Assembly (NCBI GenBank): GCA_032164245.1
Contig: JAVMKO010000020.1
Location: 7,715,206-7,779,205, forward strand
Length of the DNA: 64,000 nucleotides
DNA from: Sternotherus odoratus
Taxonomy: Eukaryota; Chordata; Testudines; Kinosternidae
Direction of reading: 5' to 3'
Part shown: positions 30,910 through 40,570 of the stretch, piece by piece
Layout: every line of letters begins with the position of its first letter
Numbering within the stretch: position 1 is the stretch's first letter
Notes under the pieces: model-generated
Told to the model about the DNA's origin: nothing
What the model saw: only the letters and a program-made list of their open reading frames with translations
The model's database searches: none
Program-made: the position numbers and the translations under genes

Positions 30910-31020
30910 GATGCTCTTGAGCCAGATTTTGAAAGGTGGGTGCTTTTGAAAATCCCACTGGGTGCCTATCTGCATCTTTAGAAGCCTAAATAGCTTTAAA
31001 AACATGCCTCTTTTAGATTA
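30910..31020. repeat. AAAATCCCACTGGGTGCC repeat
   Basis: GATTTTGAAAGGTGGGTGCT, TTGAAAATCCCACTGGGTGC and TCTTTAGAAGCCTAAATAGC belong to the reptilian GATTTAGGAGCC/AGGCACC repeat group. Confidence 0.5.
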
Positions 31021-31129
31021 AGGACCAGACTGACAGTATCAAAATATGTCAAGATTTTAAAACATAGGAGCAGTAAAGTTAAGCTCCTAAATAGGGATGT
31101 ATAGTAGGATCTTCAAAAGCACCTACACA

Positions 31130-31249
31130 ATTATTTATTTAATTATTCATCAGTGCCCAGGCGCCCCAGCCATGGACGATTGTGTTAGGTGTCATACAGA
31201 CCCACAACAAAAAAGACACTCCTTGCTTTCAAGACCTTACAGCCTAAAT
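31130..31249 (-). repeat. SINE-tail type repeat, left part (interrupted by a hAT element)
   Basis: TTATTTAATTATTCATCAGT, CAGCCATGGACGATTGTGTT and CTTTCAAGACCTTACAGCCT. The repeat resumes after the hAT element with AATAATAAGTGC. Confidence 0.6.
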
Positions 31250-31556
31250 CACAGGTAGACAACCTATGGCACGGGTGCCAAAGGTGTCATGTGAGCTGAT
31301 TTTCAGTGGCACTCACACTGTCTGGGTTCTGGCCACTGGTCGGGGAGTTCCACATTTTAATTTTAATTTAAAAGAAGCTTCTTAAACTTTTTAAAAACCT
31401 TATTTACTTTACATATAATAATGTAGTTCTATATTACAGACTTATAGAAAGAGACCTTCTAAAAACATTAAAATGTATGACTGGCACGTGAAACCTTAAA
31501 TTAGAGTGAATAAATGAAGACTTGGCACCCCACTTCTGAAAGGTTGCCCACCCCTG
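31250..31556. mobile_element. hAT non-autonomous element with perfect 8-bp duplication
   Basis: The left end CACAGGTAGACAACC and right end (reverse complement CAGGGGTGGGCAACC) are inverted repeats. The flanks are identical: GCCTAAAT at 31,242-31,249 and 31,557-31,564. The interior has CACGGGTGCCAAAGGTGTCA, GAAAGAGACCTTCTAAAAAC and GAATAAATGAAGACTTGGCA. The 307-bp size, the 8-bp duplication and CA...TG ends identify a hAT-superfamily element. There is no transposase. Confidence 0.9.
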
Positions 31557-31738
31557 GCCTAAATAATAAGTGCTTTAGGAATATAGTCCTTGTTGAAAGT
31601 CCTGTTGAATTTCAATGGGTCTTGTACTCCTAAAACACACAGATGCTTTTGAATTTCCCAGCCTCAACTCCTGCCTGATATTTTTCCAGTACGCCGTGCA
31701 CCCACCAGGCTCTGTTGAACTTTGATGACATGTCACTC

Positions 31739-31828
31739 ATTGGGTGCTGCTCGGTGCTCAGCACTTTTGAAAATCAGGCAAATGTTCAAATATGGCCTTA
31801 GGAATCTAGTGCTTACATGTGGACTTGG
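31739..31828. repeat. GTGCTCAGCACTTTTGAAAATCA repeat
   Basis: GGTGCTCAGCACTTTTGAAA, ATCAGGCAAATG and GGCCTTAGGAATCTAGTGCT. This is a dispersed palindromic-repeat segment, into whose edge the next hAT element inserted. Confidence 0.55.
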
Positions 31829-31968
31829 GATCCTAATAGGGTGACCAGACAGCAAGTCTGAAAAATCAGGACAGGGGGTTGGGGGTAATAGGAGCCTATA
31901 TAAGAAAAAGACCCAAAAATCGGGACTGTCACTATAAAATCGGGACATGTGATCACCCTAGATCCTAA
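31829..31968. mobile_element. short hAT element, copy 2, with perfect 8-bp duplication
   Basis: The element (31,837-31,960, 124 bp) starts TAGGGTGACCAGACAGCAAG and ends CGGGACATGTGATCACCCTA. The duplication GATCCTAA at 31,829-31,836 and 31,961-31,968 is perfect. The interior AGGAGCCTATATAAGAAAAA is shared with the copies at 7.5, 40.6 and 53.4 kb. This is the reference copy for the family. Confidence 0.93.
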
Positions 31969-32269
31969 CTTTAGGCTCCTGTCCTTGAAAATCTTGGGCA
32001 ACTGGGTGGTTGATGACAGACTGTGTGCAGATTGCTGGGTGAGCAAAAATATATATAAAAAAATTAAGGGTGCTAGGTGAACAAAAACTTTGTTTCAGTG
32101 GGTTTAAAATAGAGGTTTGTAATTGTTCCTCTTATACAGGTGCCTTGTAAACTCAGAATGCACTCTCTGTCACAGCATCCTCGTGGTGGTGGTTGATCAT
32201 CCTAAGCAGATGGTATTCTGTGTTGTACACACATTGTGGTCCCCCCAGATACTATAGCAGTTCAGCTAT

Positions 32270-32450
32270 AGAAAAGAAGGTAGTGGACAACATGCTGGAT
32301 TGGAAATTGGGAAAACTGAGTTCCGGTCCCAGCTCAGCCATTGTCCTGCTGGGTGACTTTGGTCAGGTCACTTGTTCTCTATGTACTTCATTTTCCCTAC
32401 TCGCCCTGCGTCTCTTTTCTGTTTGGACTAATTTATTTTGGATAGAGACA
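32270..32450 (+). mobile_element. tRNA-derived SINE, diverged
   Basis: GTAGTGGACAACATGCTGGA, TTGGGAAAACTGAGTTCCGG (B-box region), CAGCTCAGCCATTGTCCTGC and GGGTGACTTTGGTCAGGTCA. Close in layout to the Cry-type copy at 27.3 kb. Confidence 0.7.
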
Positions 32451-32480
32451 CTCCTCCTATGTGTTTGTAAATGTATAAAA

Positions 32481-33195
32481 ACATAAGAACATAAGAACGG
32501 CCATACTGGGTCAGACCAAAGGTCCATCTAGCCCAGCATCCTGTCTACCGACAGTGGCCAATGCCAGGTGCCCCGGAGTGAGTGAACCTAACAGGTATGA
32601 TCGAGCGATCTCTCTCCTGCCATCCATCACCCCCCTCTGACAGACAGAGGCTAGGGACACCATTCATTACCCATCCCGGCTAATAGCCATTTATGGACTT
32701 AGCCTCCATGAATTTATCCAGCTCTCTTTTAAACCCTGTTATAGTCCTAGCCTTCACAGCCTCCTCAGGTAAGGAGTTCCACAGGTTGACTGTGCGCTGT
32801 GTGAAGAAGAACTTCCTTTTATTTGTTTTAAACCTGCTGCACGCCAATTTCATTGAGTGGCCCCTAGTTCTTCTATTTTGGGAACAAGTAAATAACTTTT
32901 CCTTATTTACTTCCTCCACACCACTCATAATTTTATATACCTCTATCATATCCCCCCTTAGTCTCCTCTTTTCCAAGCTAAAAAGTCCTAGCGTCTTTAA
33001 TCTCTCTTCATATGGGACCCGTTCCAAACCCCTAATCATTGTAGTTGCCCTTCTCTGAACCTTTTCTAGTGCCAGTATATCCTTTTTGAGATGAGGAGAC
33101 CACGTTTGTATGCAGTATTCAAGATGTGGGCGCACCATGGATTTGTGTAAGGGCAATAAGATATTCTCCGACTTATTCTCTATCCCTTTTATATC
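32481..33195 (-). mobile_element. CR1-group LINE, second family, 3' part
   Basis: The plus strand starts with the tail repeats ACATAAGAACATAAGAACGG and CCATACTGGGTCAGACCAAA. CCATCTAGCCCAGCATCCTG and CAGTGGCCAATGCCAGGTGC follow. The coding part starts at about 32,680. It is less diverged than the other LINE copies. The 5' end is truncated at about 33,195, after CTTATTCTCTATCCC. Confidence 0.92.
32680..33165 (-). pseudogene. LINE ORF2 C-terminal fragment, open frame
   Basis: The largest open frame in the window (202 codons up to 33,288) has its last about 160 residues in a CR1-group ORF2. The reading includes KSMVRPHLEYCIQTWSPHLK, ALEKVQRRATTMIRGLE, LGLFSLEKRRLRGDMIEVY and RTVNLWNSLPEEAV. This is the region after the reverse-transcriptase catalytic core. 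No stop or frameshift interrupts it, which suggests a fairly recent insertion. The first about 40 codons (33,166-33,288) are not LINE-like and come from flanking DNA. The element is 5'-truncated and cannot move by itself. Confidence 0.9.
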
Positions 33196-33335
33196 ACAAA
33201 CCAGGCCCTGTTCTGCGTTGGTGTCTCTAGCACTATAAACGAATGCTGTATGATGAACTAGGAGCACATTGTACAAGTGTCTTTTCACTACTGCATAGGC
33301 TTGGGCAATAGAACTCAGGGAGGCAGATCCTCAAC

Positions 33336-33390
33336 TGGTGTAAATAGTCACAGATTCATTGACGTCAGTGGAGCTACAGCAATTTACTTA
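33336..33390. repeat. dispersed palindrome copy (GGTGTAAAT type)
   Basis: TGGTGTAAATAGTCACAGA on the left is inverted in CTACAGCAATTTACTTAGG on the right, around the centre CATTGACGTCAGTG. Confidence 0.6.
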
Positions 33391-33642
33391 GGGCAGCTTT
33401 ATGCTACCTGCCGGATCGGCGGGTAGCGATCTATCTATCGAGGGTCGATTTATCGCCTCTATTCTAGACGTGAGAAATTAATCCTCGAGTGCTGTCCCAT
33501 CGACTCCGGTATCCCACTGCCGCGAGAGGCACAGGCAGAGTTGACAGTGAAGCGGCAGCAGTTGACTTACACCGTGAAGCTATTCTCGTAGCTGAAGTTG
33601 TGTATTTTGGATCGATCCCCCTCCCCTAGTGTAGACCAGGGC
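33391..33642. mobile_element. MITE of the ACTACCCGCCGGATCGG family (copy 3)
   Basis: GGGCAGCTTTATGCTACC marks the left end and GTGTAGACCAGGGC the right. The interior keeps GCCGGATCGGCGGGTAGCGA, CGAGGGTCGATTTATCGCC, CCCATCGACTCCGGTATCCC and CTCGTAGCTGAAGTTGTG. It is the most complete copy here with copy 1. Non-coding. Confidence 0.8.
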
Positions 33643-34435
33643 ACAATCTGAGGGTCTGTCTCTTCAATTCTTGTCTAGTGCCTCGTCTCCTGGACCATGC
33701 TTCTTCAGCAATGTGGGATATAATGGTGGTTGTCATCTGTGATGTTTCCTGTCAGGTCTATTTGTGGTGCTAGCTTGTTGAGGAAATGAAAAATTTCAGT
33801 GAGATCTTGGATTAGTATTAAATAAAAGATGCAACTTTCAACTTAAGTTTTTGTCTTGTGGGAGCACTGTTTCTGACACCCGGACAGCCTCTGAAGTGCC
33901 TGTAGCCGCTTTCATTGTGTTGGATCTTTTTGGTTTGTAATTACGTGTCGGTTGTGTGGAAACCCAAATTTTTTTTAGTTGTTGTTTGTTCCTTTTTTAA
34001 ATTAATGTTTTAATTGTTTTTGACATACAAAGGAAATCAAACTGCAGCCGTTACAAACCATTAGTGAGCAGGGATACAACCCTCCGTAAGCAGAAAACAA
34101 GGAAACACTGCTTAGATAAGGCTTAAATCACTTGAACTATGATACGTGAGAACATTACGCTGCACTTAGGACGTGATTGATGGCAAACAAGGTACACAAA
34201 AAGATCAGCTAATGGCAGGGAGAAAATGAGTCTCTCTCAATAAATAGCAATGCATAAATCAGCTGAGCTTGTAAAATGTGATGAGCATAAAAACAAAGGA
34301 TTTGTTTAAAACTTCAGAACATTTTTTTTTCTAACCATATGGGTCGCTTTAATACTGATGTTCCATTTATAAATAGTTTATAAAGGGTTAATATGCAATT
34401 ACTAGATACCCTCATAAATTCTTAATTATGTTTGT
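33643..34435. other. low-copy DNA
   Basis: No gene or confident repeat. T-rich near 33,970-34,020. Confidence 0.45.
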
Positions 34436-34439
34436 AGAC

Positions 34440-34533
34440 TGTAATGCTGCTAGGGATCTCTGTGGATCATCTAATCTGACCTCTTGTGTAACACATTCCA
34501 AAGAATTTCCCCTACTACTCCTATAGTGAACCC
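34440..34533 (-). mobile_element. CR1-like 3' fragment (split by a Penelope-like copy)
   Basis: GATCATCTAATCTGACCTCT, TGTGTAACACATTCCAAAGA and CTACTCCTATAGTGAACCC match the antisense end of an older CR1-type family. The Penelope-like insertion at 34,546 lies at its distal edge. Confidence 0.6.
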
Positions 34534-34645
34534 ATTGTTATATTAAATAAGACGAGGAAGACTTTGTAGCACCTTAGAGACTAACCAGTTTATTTCAGCA
34601 TAAGGTTTTGTGGGCTATAGCCCACTTCATCAGATTGTTATATTA
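34534..34645 (-). mobile_element. Penelope-like element 3' fragment, copy 5, with 12-bp duplication
   Basis: The element (34,546-34,633, 88 bp) is flanked by ATTGTTATATTA on both sides (34,534-34,545 and 34,634-34,645). On the minus strand it starts exactly at CTGATGA, followed by AGTGGGCTATAGCCCAC, AAAA and a decayed helix III. It ends at GTCTTCCTCGTCTTATT. It is therefore a 5'-truncated insertion of only the terminal 88 bp. Confidence 0.8.
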
Positions 34646-34867
34646 TTATAGAGCCAGCAGCCCAATAGGTTTCTATTAAGCATGCTATAAGTACCCATAA
34701 CACCTTTTATCAATGCACTTATATTCATCACTAGCACATAATACTTATGTCTGTAACATGCTTTCAGCATTTACTGATCGTTAGCCCTTCATGAGCCATT
34801 TATAAACCATTTTTTTAAGTGAAATTAGTGCTGGTAAAAGGTGCTAGGTTGAACCTCAGACACCAAA

Positions 34868-35060
34868 GTTATGCCTACGCTGCAGTAGGGATTGCAACCC
34901 TGCTTGCCCAGGATCCTGGTACATACCCAAGCAGCCACTGAGATATGATTGTAGCACACGTAGACACCCAAGCTAGGTTTGATCTAGTTAGAACAAAGTT
35001 AGCTCAAGTAGCAGTGAAGTTGCGTCCGCACAGACTAGTCTCAGCCAGCCAGGATCCTGG
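34868..35060. mobile_element. candidate MITE fragment (CTACGCTGCAGT type)
   Basis: TGCCTACGCTGCAGTAGGGA, CCCAGGATCCTGGTACATAC, ACACGTAGACACCCAAGCTA and CAGCCAGGATCCTGGGTATT. CAGGATCCTG is itself a palindrome and occurs twice. It resembles short TIR elements of the GTCTACATTGCAAT group but has no clear ends. Confidence 0.4.
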
Positions 35061-35094
35061 GTATTTATCTGAGTAAAACAAAATCATCTGAAAT

Positions 35095-35285
35095 CTTTTA
35101 TTTCTAGTGTATCAGAATTGGGTTTTGTGATGCAAAAATCAAAACGTTTCAAAGGTGGCCTTTATCAAACTAAAACGTTTAGATAATTTCCAGTTGGAAA
35201 TATTGACAAAGTGACGATGTTGCTGTGAAACTTGAATCGACACTTCCCATTGAAAAACATCACAAAATTTTTGACCAGCTCTAGC
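35095..35285. repeat. GAAAATTT transposon family fragment
   Basis: TTTCCAGTTGGAAATATTGA and CATCACAAAATTTTTGACCAGCTCTA, the latter being a right end similar to the element at 14.4-14.9 kb. The left end is not recognisable. Confidence 0.45.
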
Positions 35286-36084
35286 TAGAGGCATCTTTTG
35301 AAAATGTGTCTGAATTGCTTTCTGGAGGACCTATAATCACCAGGCAGGCTTCTTTACGCTGTCCCTGCCAACACGTCTCTCCCTTGCTATTGTGAGGAAT
35401 ACTTGCAGGATGGAGAGGTTAGTTCAGCCTCTAAGCTTACTTCAATTCCTGGCCTATCTGATGAATGGCCAGCTGGAGTAGTGGCTGTGTGGATGTTAAC
35501 ACAGGGATGGATGTCCACACAGAACTTGCCAGAGACCAATGAACTTATTTCTTATGGGACACTTACAAGCCATCATATGATGATGTCTTCTGCTCATCGT
35601 CCTGTTTGAGCTCAATTTGATCTGGCCAGGTAGTGTTTAAAAGCTGTGTAGTCATCACCAACCTATAAATCATCCATGAAAAACAATTGAACTCCACCTA
35701 TTTGGGTCACACCCCTATGGGCTTTTTCTTTCCGCAGTGAGATATTTTGTATTGTGCTGATCACATGAGCTATCAGACTCAGATGAGGCCCAAATGCCAC
35801 GGGAAAACTTACATTATATCCTTCAGTTTAATTGAGCAGGGAGCAGTATTCAATTCCAATGCAAGCTGCAAAGCTTAAACATGGCAAAGAAATTATTTTA
35901 ATGATAATAATTTACACTTGCATAGCAGCTTTCATCCAAGAAAATATCATGTTAGAATTTTCCATTTATAGTCTCTCCAAGATGGGTAATTTCACCTGGG
36001 TAAGTATTTATATTACATTCTCCTTTGCTGCTTGGGAAGGAAAAAATGTTATGGTTTGTACCTTTGCATATTTATTATAACAAT
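35286..36084. other. low-copy DNA
   Basis: Near 35,910-35,945 AATTTACACTTGCATAGCAG and CTTTCATCCAAG match the antisense tail of the tRNA-SINE. Otherwise nothing is recognised. Confidence 0.45.
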
Positions 36085-36225
36085 ATTTTGCATTTATATA
36101 GCCTTTTTCCTCTGAGGATCTGAATGTGCTTTAGAAACATTAGCTTAAGCTCACAATACCCACATATGAGGTATTACTATTCTACCACTTCACATATGGG
36201 TAAACTGAGGCACAGAAATGTTAAT
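36085..36225 (-). mobile_element. tRNA-derived SINE, antisense tail and body
   Basis: GCATTTATATAGCCTTTTTC, CTGAGGATCTGAATGTGCTT, CACATATGAGGTATTACTAT and GGTAAACTGAGGCACAGAAA are the reverse complement of the tail and body of the SINE at 9.9 kb. Confidence 0.7.
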
Positions 36226-36503
36226 AGGCTTGTTTTTCAGAAGCATAGAACTCTAGTTGAAGGAAATGTGATCTGTAAGTGCTTGGCACCAATGAAAATC
36301 AGGCCCTGAGTGACTGGACCAAGTTCACACCCCGGTGATCTGGTTTAGCAGGCCATTTTAAAGCCCCAAACTGTCAACCCCTTTCACTTCAATGGGATTT
36401 TGCACCTGGTTCAAGTGAATCATGTGCTTAAATGCCATGCTGAACTGGGCACAAGTGTGTGGCAGAGCTGGGGATGGGACCGAAGAGTCCTTATTTTTGA
36501 CAT

Positions 36504-36569
36504 CTGATCCAAAGCCGCTTGAAGTCAATGTGAGCTTTTCCACTTAATTCAATGGGATTTGGAGCTGAC
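36504..36569. repeat. dispersed palindrome copy
   Basis: CCAAAGCCGCTTGAAGTCAA pairs with TTCAATGGGATTTGGAG around GAGCTTTTCCAC. Same design as the 12.1 kb palindrome. Confidence 0.65.
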
Positions 36570-36839
36570 TTTTAGTACCTCCTCCTGCAAGCAACACTGT
36601 ATAACTTTTTACTCTTATGTACCTGGCAAATAAAGCCAATTTTACCATTTTAGATGTGCAATGAATTTCCCACATAGCAACTCTGATCTTTGTAAGGTAC
36701 TGTATTTTAGGGGGGAAAGGCTAAACATTAATATATAAAAGCCTATTTATAATTCTTATTTTTCCTCCAATTCTCTGTGCTATTTACTTGTTTAAGATAT
36801 GAAATTGCATTCCTTCCCCCCCCTCCAAAAAAAAAAAGC

Positions 36840-37300
36840 TGTAGGGAAACCTTCATTTAAATAAATGCAAATAGCATAAGGCAGACTGATAACACAAAGT
36901 CAAAGTCATTTCATAGCAAGTGTTTCATAAATGCTAATTGGCTAAATGAGGCTAGCAAGCATTTTATAGAGAAAGTATCCAAAATACAGGATGAATAGCA
37001 AGATTCTTTAATAACATATTATTGCAATGTTCTGCTGCTAGATTTATAGATCAGTTTTAACTACTAGTCTTGATTAAATCATAGAGATCTATAGATTACT
37101 TTTTTGGGGGTAGTAGTTCTGATGGTAATCTACATTATTAATATTAACTGGAGGCTGGCAGTGACAAATTTTGATCAAACTTAAACTTTTAATGTATTCC
37201 AATTAGCGGATGGCTGTGACATTATGATGTCCATGTCAATCATGCTCCCATGTGTTTCGTTGCTTTAAAAAAAAACACATTTTGGCTCTGCAGAGCATAG
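36840..37300. promoter_or_regulatory. candidate conserved non-coding element
   Basis: Repeat-free AT-rich DNA with a perfect octamer ATGCAAAT (36,865-36,872). It also has GCTAATTGGCTAAATGAGG, TTAATAACATATTATTGC and CTTGATTAAATCATAGA. There is no open frame. The dense homeodomain and POU words suggest an enhancer, but only conservation data could show it. Confidence 0.25.
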
Positions 37301-37509
37301 AAAACACTGTACCGCTTTCATTAAAGACAAAACTGTAAGGATGATTGATTATTTCGGTCACATTCCATTTTGCTCCATTCTTTGAAATACATTTTTAATA
37401 TTTATTATTATTTCAGAGGCACTTAGTGAATAGATGCATAAAAATGCAAGCCAAAATGTTCCTTTGTGTATATGCAAGGATTCTTTTATGGCACTCATCA
37501 CTATAGTAA

Positions 37510-38000
37510 GTTAACTGGAGCTGGGCAATTTTTTTCATACAAATAGTTTTTGACAAAAATTGAACTTTCAGTTGACCTGAAACTATTCCCAATTTTGATC
37601 CGGATTCACCAGACAGTTCTGGGTTCCCCAAATGGCCAGTGGTGCTGATTCCCTGATAACTTTTAGCCCAGTGGTTAAGGCACTAATCTGGGAGGTGGAA
37701 GAACTGGCTTTGATTCCTTCCTCTGCCTATTGTGGAGTAGGAACTGGAAGGCAGGTATCGCCTCCTGCCAGAAATTAAATGTGGTGGTTTTGGGTTAGCT
37801 TTTTCAATTGCTTAACCACTAGGCAAAGAGTCATTCTCTCTCGTCCAATGACTATGTCAGATTTTATATGAAGTGGAATAGCTGTAATGGGAAATGAAAT
37901 AAGGTTTCGTTTGACCCAACACACAATCTTCACTTTGTTTGGATCAAACTTTTCCCCCCCTCAGTACTGACAGTGAACTGAAAAATGAGTTATTTGTGCA
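37510..38000. repeat. composite repeat with two inverted tRNA-like heads
   Basis: The left head TTAGCCCAGTGGTTAAGGCA (about 37,664) has a B-box-like GGCTTTGATTCC. The right part carries GCTTAACCACTAGGCAAAG (about 37,809), the inverted head, then AGTCATTCTCTCTCG. Both sit inside GAAAATTT-type flanks (AATTGAACTTTCAGTTGACC on the left, TTTCGTTTGACCCAACACAC on the right). Confidence 0.6.
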
Positions 38001-39159
38001 TCTATCATATTAATATCTCACATTAAGGAATGTGCCTTTGCAATGATTCAGAGAGGCAGGGAAGAATTATCTCCATTTTGACCTCCAGGGAAGAATTATC
38101 TTTAGTTTTAGATGAGCCACTCAAAGGTTTGGATGTTCATCTAAACTTCTTGAGCCTGATGCACTGCACTAGAACTCATGCGAGAACCAACTTTCTCATG
38201 TGACCTTCTTTCCCTCATTTAGTCTGGCCCTTATCCCCAGGCTAAATCCTTGCATTTTTACATGTTCATATGCTTCACTGCTCTCCTTACACCTCATGGT
38301 GCAAAAGTAACAGGAATGAATGGAATTGTGGGGGTTCTACAGTGCAGGGGGAAGAGGGACAACCACCAGAAAAGCAACATCACGTTACAGGACATCCCCC
38401 CTCCCCCCATAAAGTCTTTCCAGTGGCTACAGGAAATTGAAACAACAGAGGGAGCTTGCAACACTTGCTAAGTGGGCCAGAGTAGAGCACTGCTTCCCCA
38501 GACAAGGCACAAGAAGGAGAATCATTTTTTGGCTCCCCTTTACTTTAACCCCTTCCTTCCCTGCTTTTCTCCATGGCAGAGATGAAGGCATGATGGGAGC
38601 ATGTCTCGAGCAGGGAAGAAGAATGGTTGTTAGGTTTACTACAAAGGGAACCAACTGGTTTATCCATCCTATGCTGGAGATGTGTAAAAAGGTCTGCTGT
38701 GTTTGGGGTGTGAGAGGATTCCAGGGAGGGGAGTAGATTCCAGAAGTTCAGAGGGGGGAGGATGTTTACTCTATCCTTGCTTCAGGAATGAGGTGGTGAT
38801 AGCAGAAGGGATGAGCAGCATTTGGTCCTCTTAAAAGGAGCCGTCGTCTTCTCTAAATCCTTAACACGCTTCCCATGACAAGATGGCTGCCACCTCAACC
38901 CTTTTCCTTCAGCCAGATTGCAAGCAGGCCCTTAAAGGCTAGGGAGGATTCTGTTTCATTCCTTTGCCAGCAGACAGCATCCATCAAAGAGGCACATCTG
39001 TTGGGTTCCAGCGCATCGCCTCAGTGATTTCATCCCAGGGACAAAGGGTCAACAGGGGCTTGTAACAGAGCCATGGACATAACCTTAACTACAGTTTTAT
39101 GGTTCCCACAACAGTTCTGTAATGAAGCTTGCTTCCTCAATCCGTCTCTTTCTTTACAC
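38001..39159. other. low-copy DNA
   Basis: No feature could be supported. Open frames of 73-99 codons at 38,250-38,736 overlap on both strands and show no domain. Confidence 0.45.
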
Positions 39160-39400
39160 CAGTGCCCTTATTAATGAACTGTGAAAGCTGACATTTCCAA
39201 TAAGGAACAATTAAATCTGAAACTAAATTTTAATGAACTCATTCATTTACAAAATAATAGCTAACTAGCATGAGGATGGCAAAAAATGATTGCAAGCCAT
39301 GGGTAAAAGGAGTAAATTAAGTCTGACTCTATTAATGTTCATTAAATACTTTCATTGCTCTGAAAATTAAAACAGGAAACATCTTATTAACTGTTGTATA
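39160..39400. promoter_or_regulatory. candidate conserved non-coding element
   Basis: Repeat-free DNA with many ATTAATGAAC/TTAATGAAC words (CCTTATTAATGAACTG, TTTTAATGAACTCATTC, TATTAATGTTCATTAAATAC) and CATGAGGATGGCAAAAAATG. No open frame. The call is on texture only. Confidence 0.25.
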
Positions 39401-40192
39401 TATAGGGTGGTAAGGTATATATTCTAATAGCAAATTTTGAGGGCCAGAAACTCTTCACAGGTCCCAAAATGTTAACCAAGGAATTAATGAAGTATCTAAT
39501 TTTAAAATTGGAAGTAGTCCCTTTAACTGCAATGGGACTGTTCTTGTTTGCATTTAGACAAATGCTTTAGGTGCTTTTCTGAATCAGAGGTCTGAGTTAT
39601 GACTCCTTTTATCCTTCTCCCAACATATAAAGAGGCCACAAAGTCAGTGGGTCTGCTACTGTGGAAATAGGAGGAATGCCTGGATGTCATGGAGTTGACA
39701 TAAGCCCAGATAGATAAAGGTTGTTAGGCTCCTAATGTCTGTTGAGTTTAATTTCAGTTGACCTCAAATTGCATTTTATGGTGAAGAACCCATTTGCTAT
39801 TCAACCCTTCCCCCCTTTCTCTAGTTATAAGAATACTACCTGAGGTGTGATAGAGGTTTATAAGCAACCTACTGGACTCTTAACAACTGATTAATCATAT
39901 ATTAACCCTTTATATAATATGTAGAAAGATACCCTTAATATAAAGTGTTGTTTTCATCAGAAACTGGAATAACATTGCTGTTCTGCAAAGATAATGACTA
40001 TAAAGTCTGATTTCAAATTATCTTGAGATAATTCTATAGGGAAAAAAATGAGGATGATTAATCAAAAGTGGCCCCATTGTGAGTCCCTTAATCACAGTTG
40101 TCAGGACATACTCATATGAGTAGCCCCATTGTGCAGTCTAATGAGAGTAATGGCTTCCCCATCTGTTCCACAACTCTTACCTAGACATGGAG
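39401..40192. other. low-copy DNA with a palindromic-repeat remnant
   Basis: Near 39,500-39,600 the words TGCAATGGGACTGTTCTTG and CTGAATCAGAGGTCTGAG are remnants of the dispersed palindrome. Otherwise nothing. Confidence 0.4.
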
Positions 40193-40398
40193 GGGAAAGA
40201 AGATCTAGTGGATAGGTCTGGGACTTGGGACACCAGGGCTGAGTTCTCTGCTTTGCCAGTTCTTTGCTATAGGATCCTGGGCAACTCAATTCTTCATTGG
40301 TAATAGGTGGATAATAGCACTTCCCCAACCTTAGGCAGTGTAGTGAGGATAAAGAGACTCAATACTGTGGCAATGGGGACCATATAAATAACATAAAT
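40193..40398 (+). mobile_element. Cry-type tRNA-derived SINE
   Basis: GGGAAAGAAGATCTAGTGGA, TAGGTCTGGGACTTGGGACA and GGGCTGAGTTCTCTGCTTTG, then the body. The 3' end is ACTGTGGCAATGGGGACCAT followed by ATAAATAACATAAATG. Near full length, moderately diverged. Confidence 0.75.
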
Positions 40399-40570
40399 GT
40401 AGGCTTTTATGCCACAGAATCATGATCCTTTGGTACAGTTAAATATTTTGTATACTTATATCCTACATTGACACGTGTGTTGTGTTGTCATATGTCCCTC
40501 CCTGCTTTGTCCTGGAGGTTTCTGCCTGGCAATTGAGAGCAACTATTCCTGCAGACTGGGCTCTGTGCTA

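Noticed and set aside
31837..31960. TA dinucleotides at both ends of the TAGGGTGACC element, suggesting a Tc1/mariner target duplication
   Set aside because: All four copies show 8-bp direct repeats outside the TA, so TA is part of the element and hAT is the better assignment.
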